Of a stretch of 64,000 bases of DNA, positions 36,197 to 44,215 are shown one piece after another. Numbering within the stretch: position 1 is the stretch's first letter; every line of letters starts with the position of its first letter. The stretch comes from Paenibacillus tundrae (GTDB lineage Bacteria > Bacillota > Bacilli > Paenibacillales > Paenibacillaceae). The notes beneath the pieces were generated by a model. The model had not been told where the DNA came from, ran no database searches, and was given only the letters and a program-made list of their open reading frames with translations. The position numbers and the translations under genes were made by a program. The stretch spans positions 3,968,001-4,032,000 of the forward strand of contig NZ_CP145605.1 of assembly GCF_036884255.1 (NCBI RefSeq), written 5' to 3'.

Positions 36197-37183
36197 ATGT
36201 TCTCTATACTCCATGTAATGAAATTGTCGTTGGTATTTGTCATTTTCACAGCTACTCTCGCCCACTGTAGTTCAGACTCCGTCAAGCCTGATCATCACGC
36301 TGTAGAAACGACAACTCGAATCAGTCAAGAACCTGTCGATCCAGTCATTCGGCGCGAAGGGACGAACGTATACATTGAGATGACTGCTCAAGTCACCGAT
36401 ATCGAAATTTCCAAAGGCGTTATGTACAATGCCTGGACATTCAATGGAACCGTGCCTGGTCCCGTCCTACGAGTAACCGAAGGAGATACATTGATTTTCA
36501 CATTGAAAAATAAAGATGCCAGTATGCCTCATTCCATGGATTTTCATGCCGTGCATGCTGCTCCGAGCAGCAAATTTATCGATGTAATGCCCGGTGAGGC
36601 AGGAACATTCACATATCCTACATCCTCCCCTGGTGTATTCATGTATCACTGTGGAACGCAACCGGTTCTCGCTCATATTGCGAACGGCATGTATGGCATG
36701 ATTATTGTTGAACCGAAGGCGGGATATCCTTCTGATCATCTGGTAGATCGGGAATATACCCTGGTTCAGAGCGAGTGGTACAAAGAACACGACTATGATG
36801 CTTTTATGAATGCGGAACCTAACTATGTTGTTTTTAATGGCAATGACTACGGGTTAAAAGAACAGCCCTTACTAGCCCAAGTTGGTGATACAGTTCGAAT
36901 CTATGTAAGCAATGTTGGGCCAAACGAAGTCTCATCCTTCCATATTGTCGGTACCATGATGGATCGTGTCTACACAGACGGCAATCCACGCAATATTCAA
37001 TACGGCATACAGACCGTTATGCTACCTGCCAGCGGAGGTGCTGTCGTCGAATTTACTGTAAATGAAGAAGGCGATTATCCTATTGTAACGCACCAATTCA
37101 ACCATGTTGCCAAAGGGGCTTCTGGGGTTCTCCGTGTGACGAAGGACGGTACAGACCATGGTGGACCAGCGATGACACACTGA
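36197..37183 (+). CDS. nirK: Copper-containing nitrite reductase, lipoprotein form
   Basis: Reduces nitrite to nitric oxide outside the membrane. 328 residues with a lipobox ending at Cys24 (LAHC), so it is lipid-anchored as expected for Gram-positive enzymes. Two cupredoxin domains follow. Copper ligands appear in the right order: His112 and His117 in HSMDFHAVH (with catalytic Asp115), His151-Cys152 in YHCG, His160, Met165, catalytic His249 in SSFHIVG, and His299 in THQFNH. The ribosome site is weak (AAGG) and follows a structured leader. Next gene is an FNR-type regulator. Confidence 0.93.
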   Translation: MFSILHVMKLSLVFVIFTATLAHCSSDSVKPDHHAVETTTRISQEPVDPVIRREGTNVYIEMTAQVTDIEISKGVMYNAWTFNGTVPGPVLRVTEGDTLIFTLKNKDASMPHSMDFHAVHAAPSSKFIDVMPGEAGTFTYPTSSPGVFMYHCGTQPVLAHIANGMYGMIIVEPKAGYPSDHLVDREYTLVQSEWYKEHDYDAFMNAEPNYVVFNGNDYGLKEQPLLAQVGDTVRIYVSNVGPNEVSSFHIVGTMMDRVYTDGNPRNIQYGIQTVMLPASGGAVVEFTVNEEGDYPIVTHQFNHVAKGASGVLRVTKDGTDHGGPAMTH

Positions 37184-37236
37184 AACAAGATAATTCCGCA
37201 CCCATTCTAACTAAACCAATTGAGGTGTTTCACAAA

Positions 37237-37923
37237 ATGATATGTGCACACGAAGATCAGGATGCCTGTTTCTCCAAAGTATCCCTGTTCCAACATCTTG
37301 AACCGGCAGATTCCGAATTGCTGCTCTCTCTCCTTCACTCTCGGCAATATAACAAAGGGGATTATATTGTCCAGGAAGGTGATCGTTCAGATACGCTTTA
37401 TGTGGTTCATCAGGGGTGTGTGAAGCTATCTAAATACACGGAGAATGGCAAAGAGCATATTGTTCGTTTCCTTTTTCCCGGAGATTTCTTCGGACAAGAT
37501 GCCTTGCTTCACCAGAAACCACATCCTGCAAATGCTGAAGTTCTGGAGTCCTCTTCCATCTGCTCGATGAACAAACATGACTTTGATCAATTGCTCGAAC
37601 ATGATCCAAAGCTTGCTTATCATTTTCTACTTGCCGTCTCTGAGCTGCTGCGTGATACAGATGAATGGAACATTTCTCTTAGCGCTCTCACAACTGAACA
37701 GAAGATCGCCAAGCTGCTGTTGTATTTTCATAGTCGGAATCATGCACAGCATGAGATTCGTCTGCCTGTCTTCAAAAAAGATATGGCTCTGCTACTCGGG
37801 ATTACCCCCGAGACGCTTAGTCGTAAGCTTACCGTTATGCAGACACAAGGGCTCTTGCAGGTTACAGGAAACTGCATTCTCATCCTTCAATTAGAACAGC
37901 TCAAGGAGAAGTTAATACACTGA
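37237..37923 (+). CDS. CRP/FNR-family regulator with FNR-type recognition helix
   Basis: 228 residues from ATG at 37237 behind GAGGTG. A cyclic-nucleotide-binding-like domain (GDYIVQEGDRSDTLYVVHQG, FPGDFFGQDALL) is followed by a winged helix. The recognition helix reads PETLSRKL; E--SR is the pattern by which FNR reads TTGAT half sites. Cys3 and Cys11 lie near the N-terminus, with other Cys at internal positions, so redox or Fe-S sensing is possible but not proven. Placement right after nirK suggests control of denitrification, perhaps in response to NO. Confidence 0.88.
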   Translation: MICAHEDQDACFSKVSLFQHLEPADSELLLSLLHSRQYNKGDYIVQEGDRSDTLYVVHQGCVKLSKYTENGKEHIVRFLFPGDFFGQDALLHQKPHPANAEVLESSSICSMNKHDFDQLLEHDPKLAYHFLLAVSELLRDTDEWNISLSALTTEQKIAKLLLYFHSRNHAQHEIRLPVFKKDMALLLGITPETLSRKLTVMQTQGLLQVTGNCILILQLEQLKEKLIH

Positions 37924-37970
37924 ATAATAGAAGATTTACGATTCAAGCAAGTAATCTATTTCACATGGAA

Positions 37971-38011
37971 TGTGAGTAACGTCACAGTATGCAGTTGTAT
38001 TCCATTATACA
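37971..38011 (+). promoter_or_regulatory. FNR-dependent promoter of the YlbF-like gene
   Basis: TGTGAGTAACGTCACA (37971-37986) is a perfect TGTGA-N6-TCACA box. TATACA at 38006-38011 is a fair -10, putting the box about 40-41 bp upstream of the start site, the class II position. Confidence 0.8.
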
Positions 38012-38039
38012 GTTAAGAAAAGATCAGGAGGTTGACCAC

Positions 38040-38468
38040 ATGAGTACAAATACCGTTGTAAAATTAGATAAACAGCTTATCATGCACAAAATGCAAGAGC
38101 TATGCTCACTTCTATTGCAGGATGAGGGCTACAAAGAAATGCGTGACATGATTGATGAGTTTGCCGCTGATGAACAAGCGACCACTCAATATGAACGTTT
38201 TATGGAGAAACATCAAGCATTGGAAGAGAAAGAACGGCAAAATATCGAATTGTTGGATTCCGAGATTAAGGTGTATGAAGAGGAAGAGCGCGCGCTGTAT
38301 GATAACCCTCTCATTCGTCGATTTATCTATGCACAGCGTGAGTTCAGTCAATTGCATCAGCAGATCAGCAACTATTTTACGAAGTCTGTTGAATTGAATC
38401 GCTTGCCTGAATCGAAAGAACTGGGCAAAGAAGCTTGTGGCTGCGGCGGAAGCTGCTCTGGTCACTAA
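38040..38468 (+). CDS. YlbF/YmcA-family protein with Cys-rich tail
   Basis: 142 residues from ATG at 38040 behind CAGGAGG. The helical body (DEGYKEMRDMIDEFAADEQA, FMEKHQALEEKERQ, SQLHQQISNYF) matches the Com_YlbF fold. The C-terminus ends in ACGCGGSCSGH, with three Cys that could bind metal or an Fe-S cluster; relatives in B. subtilis form an Fe-S containing complex with YaaT and YmcA. Expression from a perfect FNR box in a denitrification island suggests an anaerobic role. Exact function unknown. Confidence 0.8.
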   Translation: MSTNTVVKLDKQLIMHKMQELCSLLLQDEGYKEMRDMIDEFAADEQATTQYERFMEKHQALEEKERQNIELLDSEIKVYEEEERALYDNPLIRRFIYAQREFSQLHQQISNYFTKSVELNRLPESKELGKEACGCGGSCSGH

Positions 38469-38503
38469 CGTCTCGTTAGCTTTGATCTGGATTAACACAT
38501 TAG

Positions 38504-38551
38504 AAAGAGTATCCAAAACTCAGATGATTCTGAGAGGATACTCTTTTTTTT
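38504..38551 (+). terminator. Terminator after the YlbF-like gene
   Basis: AAAGAGTATCC pairs with GGATACTCTTT around a second stem (CTCAG/CTGAG), with a long T run on the plus strand. Confidence 0.9.
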
Positions 38552-38599
38552 ACTTGATTTAACGTATTAGAGTTTGACGGAAACTGAGCATGTACAGAA

Positions 38600-39325
38600 T
38601 CATATACCCAACAGCAAGGACACAAGCAATCCCATCGATGCGATCAACCCTACAATAGGGCCTCCTTCTTCAAAAGCCTCAGGCATCATCGTTGAGCAGA
38701 GCATGGCTATAATGCCTCCTCCAGCAAAAGCACCGATTGCTGCACCCATCTCCTTCGGAAGCTGTTCCAGAAACAGATACCCGCCCAAAGCGGCAAGTGC
38801 AGAGATTAGTAATACACCGAACCACATCAATAGAATTTTGCCTTTGCTATACTTGCTGTTCTTCAACCCTGCCGTACTGGATAATCCTTCAGGAATATTG
38901 CTGACAAAAATAGATACCACCAGCACCACGCTGACACCGTTGCCGGCCAGCAAACTGGCACCTAGCATGATTGATTCGGGAATCGCGTCCATCACCGTAC
39001 CAGCGAAAATCCCGAGTCCGCTTTGCTGACTTGAATCTTTCTTGCTAGAACGTTTCCGATCTGACCCACCCTTGGCCGAGATAAGCAAATCAAACAGGGT
39101 ATACACCACGGCTCCTGCGGTAAAACCGATAGCCGTTGGCAGTATACCTCCATCGTTCAATGCGTCTCCAAGAAGCTCAAACGTAGCCGCACCGATCAGC
39201 GTGCCCGTCCCAAAGGCCATAATCCAGCCGATGACTCTTTTCGGGATCTTCATAAATAATGCTGCAAGTGCACCGATCACAACCGCTGAGGCGGAGATGC
39301 CGCCCCACATCAATGCAGTCCACAT
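38600..39325 (-). CDS. ZIP-family metal transporter
   Basis: 241 residues with about eight TM segments and a polar loop rich in Lys/Ser/Asp (GGSDRKRSSKKDSSQQS). The metal-site helices are DAIPESIMLGASLL and VSNIPEGLSSTAGL. ATG follows GAGAGGGG. An FNR-type box lies 117 bp upstream, suggesting anaerobic expression and possibly supply of iron or another metal for nitrate respiration enzymes. Metal specificity cannot be read from the sequence. Confidence 0.88.
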   Translation of the reverse strand: MWTALMWGGISASAVVIGALAALFMKIPKRVIGWIMAFGTGTLIGAATFELLGDALNDGGILPTAIGFTAGAVVYTLFDLLISAKGGSDRKRSSKKDSSQQSGLGIFAGTVMDAIPESIMLGASLLAGNGVSVVLVVSIFVSNIPEGLSSTAGLKNSKYSKGKILLMWFGVLLISALAALGGYLFLEQLPKEMGAAIGAFAGGGIIAMLCSTMMPEAFEEGGPIVGLIASMGLLVSLLLGI

Positions 39326-39441
39326 CCGGGCTCGCCCCTCTCTTGATCCTAATTGTTTTATCTCCCATTAACCCTTGCTGCCAGATCAAAAACAAATTAC
39401 GGAACGTGTGGACTTCATTTTTAATAACAATCCAATGACGG

Positions 39442-39457
39442 TGTGACCTATATCACC
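39442..39457 (-). promoter_or_regulatory. FNR-type box before the ZIP transporter gene
   Basis: TGTGACCTATATCACC fits TGTGA-N6-TCACA at nine of ten half-site bases and lies between ywiC and the ZIP gene, both on the minus strand. A second similar site at 39461-39476 has one extra spacer base and is less convincing. Confidence 0.55.
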
Positions 39458-39497
39458 TGATGTGCACTTAAATCACGTTATGATAAAATGATGTGAT

Positions 39498-40247
39498 TCA
39501 CAGCAGGATGAACCAGAGCAGGAACTGTACCGCTCCAATAATTTCGATGATCCCCACCTTCATGGGACGCATTGTTTTACCTGCATATCGAAATGCTCGC
39601 ACAGCGGAATAGACATAGGCCAGCCCCATCCATGGATACCCAACTGCAGCCGGAATGAACAGCATTACAACATGGACAAGACGTGACAACCTGATCCAGC
39701 GCGGATTGCTGCGTTCCCGAAAGACGGATTTCACAAAGAACGTACTTCCTGTAAAATGTAAAAAGGAAAATAATACAACGATGGCCATGCCGTAGTCCCA
39801 TTTACCGCTGCCAATCAGATAAGCTGCCGCTCCGCCTAGAGAGAAGACCAGCATTGCACATAGATCATTGGTCAATGACCTTTCGGCCTTATGTCTTACA
39901 TGCCAGATGTTAACCAAAAGCAGTCCCACCAACATGGGGCCAAACCATAACAGCGATGATTGACCAATGACGGCCGGAATGAGACACACTAGAGCGATCG
40001 TGCCGTATATGGCTGCCCATTTATATAAGCGCTGCCGATTCGCGTTTCGTTTGAGCGATTGCAGCAAAGGATAAGCGGTCAGGTATAAGCCAAGCCAGGC
40101 AAAGAACAGCGGCAGATGAAGCCATTGGGGGCTGCTTGCCGCCACACCTACAAGAAAAGGTACGCTGACCATCGCCCACCCACCATGTTCATGGGGAATT
40201 ACGATTGGTTTAGCGTTTGTACTTCCATTACTTTTCAATTCAATCAC
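39498..40247 (-). CDS. ywiC: YwiC-like membrane protein
   Basis: 249 residues with about eight TM segments. The N-terminal PHEHGGWAMVSVPFLVG and RRPMKV-type ending are typical of the YwiC family, which in B. subtilis neighbours fnr and narGHJI. The GTG start at 40245-40247 is only two bases after AGGAGG; a TTG three codons further in is also possible. Biochemical role unknown; placement supports a link to nitrate respiration. It diverges from a CRP/FNR gene. Confidence 0.85.
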   Translation of the reverse strand: MIELKSNGSTNAKPIVIPHEHGGWAMVSVPFLVGVAASSPQWLHLPLFFAWLGLYLTAYPLLQSLKRNANRQRLYKWAAIYGTIALVCLIPAVIGQSSLLWFGPMLVGLLLVNIWHVRHKAERSLTNDLCAMLVFSLGGAAAYLIGSGKWDYGMAIVVLFSFLHFTGSTFFVKSVFRERSNPRWIRLSRLVHVVMLFIPAAVGYPWMGLAYVYSAVRAFRYAGKTMRPMKVGIIEIIGAVQFLLWFILL

Positions 40248-40301
40248 AACCTCCTATCAGGTTTATCAATACAAAAAGCTTCACAGAGAGGATGAACTTG
40301 T

Positions 40302-41003
40302 ATGACCAGGGTAAATAAAGAAAACGCAGCGGAATTTCTGCAGCAATTCCCTATTTTTCAGGATCTAAGCCCCGAAGAGTTAAAACAGGTTGAAGAAATT
40401 GCAATATCCCGAAGCATCAACAAAAAGACAGTGATTTTTAGTGAGGGCAGTGAAAAAGAAGCTGTGTTCTTCATTCGTACCGGTATTGTCAAAGCTTACA
40501 AAACGGATGAGAACGGACATGAACAGATCGTATCCTTTCTCAAAACAGGAGATATGTTTCCTCATACCGGATTCTTCAACGCTCATCCCTATCCCGCTAC
40601 TGCTGTTGCGATCACGCCGTCAAGCCTGCTGGCAATTCCCGTCAGACACTTTGAACGGCTCATGCTAAGCACACCTTCGATTGCCATCAAAATCATGCGT
40701 GTACTCGGCGATAAAATACGAGAGTTACAGGATAAATTACAAGTGCTTTCCGGTCAGGATGTACGTAATCGTGTGCTCTCCTTTCTTCTCATGCTTGCCG
40801 AGCAGCATGGTCAGGAGCAAGCGGATAAGATCGTCATCAATCTGCCCATGACACACCAGGAGTTCGCCAATTCCATCGGAACGACAAGAGAGACAGCCAA
40901 TCGACTGCTGAACCAGCTCGCAAAAGACGAATTGCTTGAGGTTGATCGTAGCCGCATCATCATTCACAACCTTCAGGCTTTAAAAGAACAGCGAGACGCT
41001 TAA
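40302..41003 (+). CDS. CRP/FNR-family regulator with CRP-type recognition helix
   Basis: 233 residues behind AGAGG. A sensor domain (VIFSEGSEKEAVFFIRTG, FLKTGDMFPHTGFF) and a winged helix are present. The recognition helix reads TRETANRLL; the RETxxR pattern is that of CRP, which reads TGTGA half sites and matches the recurring boxes in this island. It contains no Cys, so unlike classical FNR it cannot hold an Fe-S cluster by itself. It may be the local anaerobic regulator, responding to a partner or a small ligand. Confidence 0.87.
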   Translation: MTRVNKENAAEFLQQFPIFQDLSPEELKQVEEIAISRSINKKTVIFSEGSEKEAVFFIRTGIVKAYKTDENGHEQIVSFLKTGDMFPHTGFFNAHPYPATAVAITPSSLLAIPVRHFERLMLSTPSIAIKIMRVLGDKIRELQDKLQVLSGQDVRNRVLSFLLMLAEQHGQEQADKIVINLPMTHQEFANSIGTTRETANRLLNQLAKDELLEVDRSRIIIHNLQALKEQRDA

Positions 41004-41307
41004 GCATAACGGCAAGATGGCTCTCTGCATCTTGCTGCTTCTTGTTTCTTACTACTTGCTACTTTCTACTTTCTACTTGCTACTTATTTGTTTCTTACAT
41101 CCTGCTCCCTGCTTCTAACTTGTTCTTTCTGTTATTCACAATGACAGCTCAGCGTTAAGCCAAATTCATCAGGAACGTTAATGACATCCTCTGGGTATTG
41201 AAACTAACGCTTGTGCAAAAAGAGACCTTAACTACTGTAAATCAAGTTAAGGTCTCTTGCTGTATGTTGGATCACTTTTTCAATAACTGTCTGTTTACAT
41301 GAATCGC
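41004..41307. other. Intergenic region with a polypyrimidine repeat tract
   Basis: 304 bp between convergent genes. From about 41030 to 41130 the plus strand is almost pure C/T with repeated CTACTTG/CTACTTT units. No gene. The narK-side terminator occupies the end of the region. Confidence 0.6.
41216..41257 (-). terminator. Terminator of the moaA-nar operon
   Basis: AGAGACCTTAACT pairs with AGTTAAGGTCTCT around an 11-base loop, and a T run follows on the minus strand. Confidence 0.9.
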
Positions 41308-42819
41308 TTAGGCAATCGTTAGATCAGGTTTACTCATGTCACTAAACATACCCGCGTAATATTTGACTTCCCCTGCTTCATTACGGATTGCTGTAATACT
41401 AAGCCATTCCTGATAAAGCTCACCATTTTTCTTGCGATTCCATATTTCGCCCTGCCAGTATCCTTTTTCACGGAGTTCCTGCCATAACTGGTCATAAAAC
41501 TTCTTATCCTGCTTGCCTGATTTCAGCATGCTTGGCTTCTGCCCTACCGCTTCTTCAGCCGTATAGCCTGTAACCGCCGTAAAGGCTGGGTTCACAGAAC
41601 GAATAACACTGTTCGTATCCGTCACCAGAATTGCTTCAATGGTATTCTCCAAAATGCTAGCAGACAGTTGTAGTTTCTCTTGATAGAACATCCAGATAAC
41701 CAGCACGAGACTTACCAGTGCAATCTGGGATAATGCCATGAAGCCAATCGCATAATGACCTGTCATACTGTATAGCAACGTCAGCATCAATGGAGGGAAG
41801 AAACCGCCCAAACCACCCATTGCTGAGATCATTCCGTTAGCGATACCTGCTTGTTTGACGAAATACATCGGCACTAATTTGAAAATTGTACCGTTCCCTG
41901 TTCCCGCGCAGAGCGCGACAGTCAGACAACCAACCGTATAGATATAGAAGGATGGCGCGAACGATAATACAATCGCGGCAATGGTCAATCCGCCGAACAC
42001 AAACATCAATATTTTGAATGGATTAAACTTGTCACCCAGCCATCCGCCAACCGGACGCATAATCGTTGCCACCAAGATGAAGCCAGCTGTGCGAAGTCCC
42101 GCATCAACCTTATCCATCTGGAAGTTGGTAACGAGGAAGTTCGGCAAGTAAACAGTGAACGCCACGAATGAACCAAACGTCAGGAAGTAGAACAAACATA
42201 GAAGCCATAGCTTGTTATTCCGTGACACATCTTTTAATTGCTGCATCAGAGGAAGCGTGACGCGTGTTTCTTTTTTGTCTCCCAAAACAAAGTTCAATGC
42301 AGCCATACCAACCAACAGAATGCTGTAAAATAGTACCGTTTTGGACCAACCCACCTGTGCAGCAACCAATGGTGCTCCAAATGCAGATAGTGCTGTACCC
42401 AAGTTACCAATACCATAAATCCCATTAACGAAACCATGACGTTCTTTCGGATAATACTTGGGTAGCGAGGTTACTCCAACCGAGAACACGGCTCCACCGA
42501 TCCCGAGGAAGAAGCCACCAATAACTAGATCACTGAATGATGTTGCTCGACTGACCCACCATACCGGAGCAAGTAATAACACAAAGCTGATCATGAAAAT
42601 GTTACGTGCCCCGTACCGATTCGTCCAATAACCAATTGGAATACGAGCAATCGATCCGATCAAGACAGGAATAGCTGTCGCCCAAGCAAGCTGGGAAGAA
42701 GTAAGCGCGATATCCTCTTTGATAAAAGGCATGAGGGATGACAAGATTACCCATACCATAAACCCAAGAACAAGACTCGTCGTTTGCAAGGGCAGTTGAA
42801 TTTTTCCTTTTTGCTGCAT
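41308..42819 (-). CDS. narK: Nitrate/nitrite transporter NarK with fused C-terminal PAS domain
   Basis: 503 residues. Residues 1-380 form a twelve-TM MFS transporter with both nitrate signatures: GIGNLGTALSAFGAP near 136-150 and GTGNGTIFKLVPMYF near 306-320. Residues 387-495 are a PAS domain (ENTIEAILVTDTNSVIRSVN, FTAVTGYTAEEAVGQ, WNRKKNGELYQEW) with its PAC tail. Ordinary NarK proteins lack this. The ATG abuts the narI stop, so it is translated in the same operon. The PAS could sense redox, nitrate or O2 and gate transport or bind a partner; this is inference. Confidence 0.92.
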   Translation of the reverse strand: MQQKGKIQLPLQTTSLVLGFMVWVILSSLMPFIKEDIALTSSQLAWATAIPVLIGSIARIPIGYWTNRYGARNIFMISFVLLLAPVWWVSRATSFSDLVIGGFFLGIGGAVFSVGVTSLPKYYPKERHGFVNGIYGIGNLGTALSAFGAPLVAAQVGWSKTVLFYSILLVGMAALNFVLGDKKETRVTLPLMQQLKDVSRNNKLWLLCLFYFLTFGSFVAFTVYLPNFLVTNFQMDKVDAGLRTAGFILVATIMRPVGGWLGDKFNPFKILMFVFGGLTIAAIVLSFAPSFYIYTVGCLTVALCAGTGNGTIFKLVPMYFVKQAGIANGMISAMGGLGGFFPPLMLTLLYSMTGHYAIGFMALSQIALVSLVLVIWMFYQEKLQLSASILENTIEAILVTDTNSVIRSVNPAFTAVTGYTAEEAVGQKPSMLKSGKQDKKFYDQLWQELREKGYWQGEIWNRKKNGELYQEWLSITAIRNEAGEVKYYAGMFSDMSKPDLTIA

Positions 42820-43545
42820 TTACATCGCCCTTTCCTTTTGTTGTTCCTGATTCGGATACACGGCTCCGTCTCTTCTGCGATACAGCACATAGCTACGTCT
42901 TAGATATCCGAGGGGCATACTCAGCATGTGCACCAGACGTGTGAATGGAAATACGCTGTACAATACAAATGTGAGCAAGATATGAACCTTAAAGTTCATG
43001 GGCACCGTCTGCATCAGAGTCGGATCAGGCTGGAATATCAACAGACCACGTAACCATGGGTTAATCGTTGTACGATAATCGAATCCACTATGATTAACCG
43101 CGTTAGCCGATGTTGCCAGAATCCCGGTCACAATGACAATGATTAACATAGCCAGTGCCACCCAATCCCCGACGCTGCTTGTTGCCCGCACTCTGCGAGC
43201 CGTATACCGGCGTACCAACAGAATAACCAATCCGGTAAATGCGATAATACCAGCCGGTAATCCGCCGAACACAGCGCCCATATGGTACGCTTCGTCACTT
43301 AGACCGATCCAATGATAAAATTCAATCGGTACAAGTAGTCCGGCAATATGTCCACAGATGACGGCGAAAATACCGATGTGGAAGAGTAAACTTCCCCATC
43401 GTAGCATACGTTTCTCCAGCATCTCACTAGATTTGGATGTCCAGCTAAACGGATTGGTTACATATCTCCAGATGGTCGCCGTGATACAAAACACAATGAC
43501 CATGTACGGGAGAGCACCCCATAACATTAATTCCAGTGTACTCAC
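42820..43545 (-). CDS. narI: Respiratory nitrate reductase gamma subunit (cytochrome b)
   Basis: 241 residues, five TM segments. The four haem-ligand histidines are at 56, 66, 188 and 206, the same spacing as in other NarI proteins. It oxidises menaquinol and passes electrons to NarH. GTG start at 43543-43545 overlaps the narJ stop (GTGA) and follows GGAGGGG. The next gene is narK. Confidence 0.96.
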   Translation of the reverse strand: MSTLELMLWGALPYMVIVFCITATIWRYVTNPFSWTSKSSEMLEKRMLRWGSLLFHIGIFAVICGHIAGLLVPIEFYHWIGLSDEAYHMGAVFGGLPAGIIAFTGLVILLVRRYTARRVRATSSVGDWVALAMLIIVIVTGILATSANAVNHSGFDYRTTINPWLRGLLIFQPDPTLMQTVPMNFKVHILLTFVLYSVFPFTRLVHMLSMPLGYLRRSYVLYRRRDGAVYPNQEQQKERAM

Positions 43546-44198
43546 CGATTGCCCCTCCTCATCAGCTCAACGATCTCGTTCAGACCGCCCAGCGGTTGTT
43601 TCTGTTCTTCTTTGCTTGGTTCAGGTACGTCCGAAACAGACGGCTCGGGCATCACCTGTAACATGAGCGTAAGGAGCGGTCCGTATGGACTGTTTTGTCC
43701 TGCGATACTTTCGGTCATCGTGACCAGCGCTTTATGGCAGGTATCCAGAACTCCGATTGCATCTTTCTCTGGAGCCTCGGCAATGAATTCAAGCACCATT
43801 GGTAAATAATCCGGCAGCTCGCTGGCTTCCATATAGAAACCAGCCGCTTCATATCTACGCTTCAAATCAATCAGTGCCGGTCCGCGATCTCGCTCATCAC
43901 CATGCAAAGCATAAGTGAGATAAAGATTTGATTTTTTATCAAAATCAAACGCACGTACATAAGAATCTTGCCACTTAATGGCATCTACAGCCTGTGCATC
44001 TCTGGTGAAGGTTAACACGATCTGCTTCACTTCTTCCTCAGAGATCGAAAGAACGGCTTCTTGCACCCCAGGTAATCCCTCTCTCCACTCGGTATCAGGA
44101 TATTGCAGCAGATAGGAGATCAGTTTACAGACCATTCTTCTCATTTCCGGTTCATAAACCTGTTTCACGATAGTTTCTGTATTCGTATCGATTGTCAT
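43542..44198 (-). CDS. narJ: Nitrate reductase assembly chaperone NarJ
   Basis: About 218 residues from ATG at 44196-44198 behind GGAGAGGAG; a longer reading has no ribosome site. NarJ motifs are present: CKLISYLLQYPD, YVRAFDFDKKSNLYLTYALHGDERDRGPAL and LPDYLPMVLEFIAEA. It inserts the molybdenum cofactor into NarG but is not part of the final complex. It overlaps narI by 4 bp and follows narH by 17 bp. Confidence 0.95.
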   Translation of the reverse strand: MTIDTNTETIVKQVYEPEMRRMVCKLISYLLQYPDTEWREGLPGVQEAVLSISEEEVKQIVLTFTRDAQAVDAIKWQDSYVRAFDFDKKSNLYLTYALHGDERDRGPALIDLKRRYEAAGFYMEASELPDYLPMVLEFIAEAPEKDAIGVLDTCHKALVTMTESIAGQNSPYGPLLTLMLQVMPEPSVSDVPEPSKEEQKQPLGGLNEIVELMRRGNR

Positions 44199-44215
44199 CG
44201 TTGTTGTCTCCTCTC

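Noticed and set aside
39461..39476. Second FNR box before the ZIP gene
   Set aside because: The spacer between TGTG and TCAC is eight instead of seven bases, so it does not fit the consensus.
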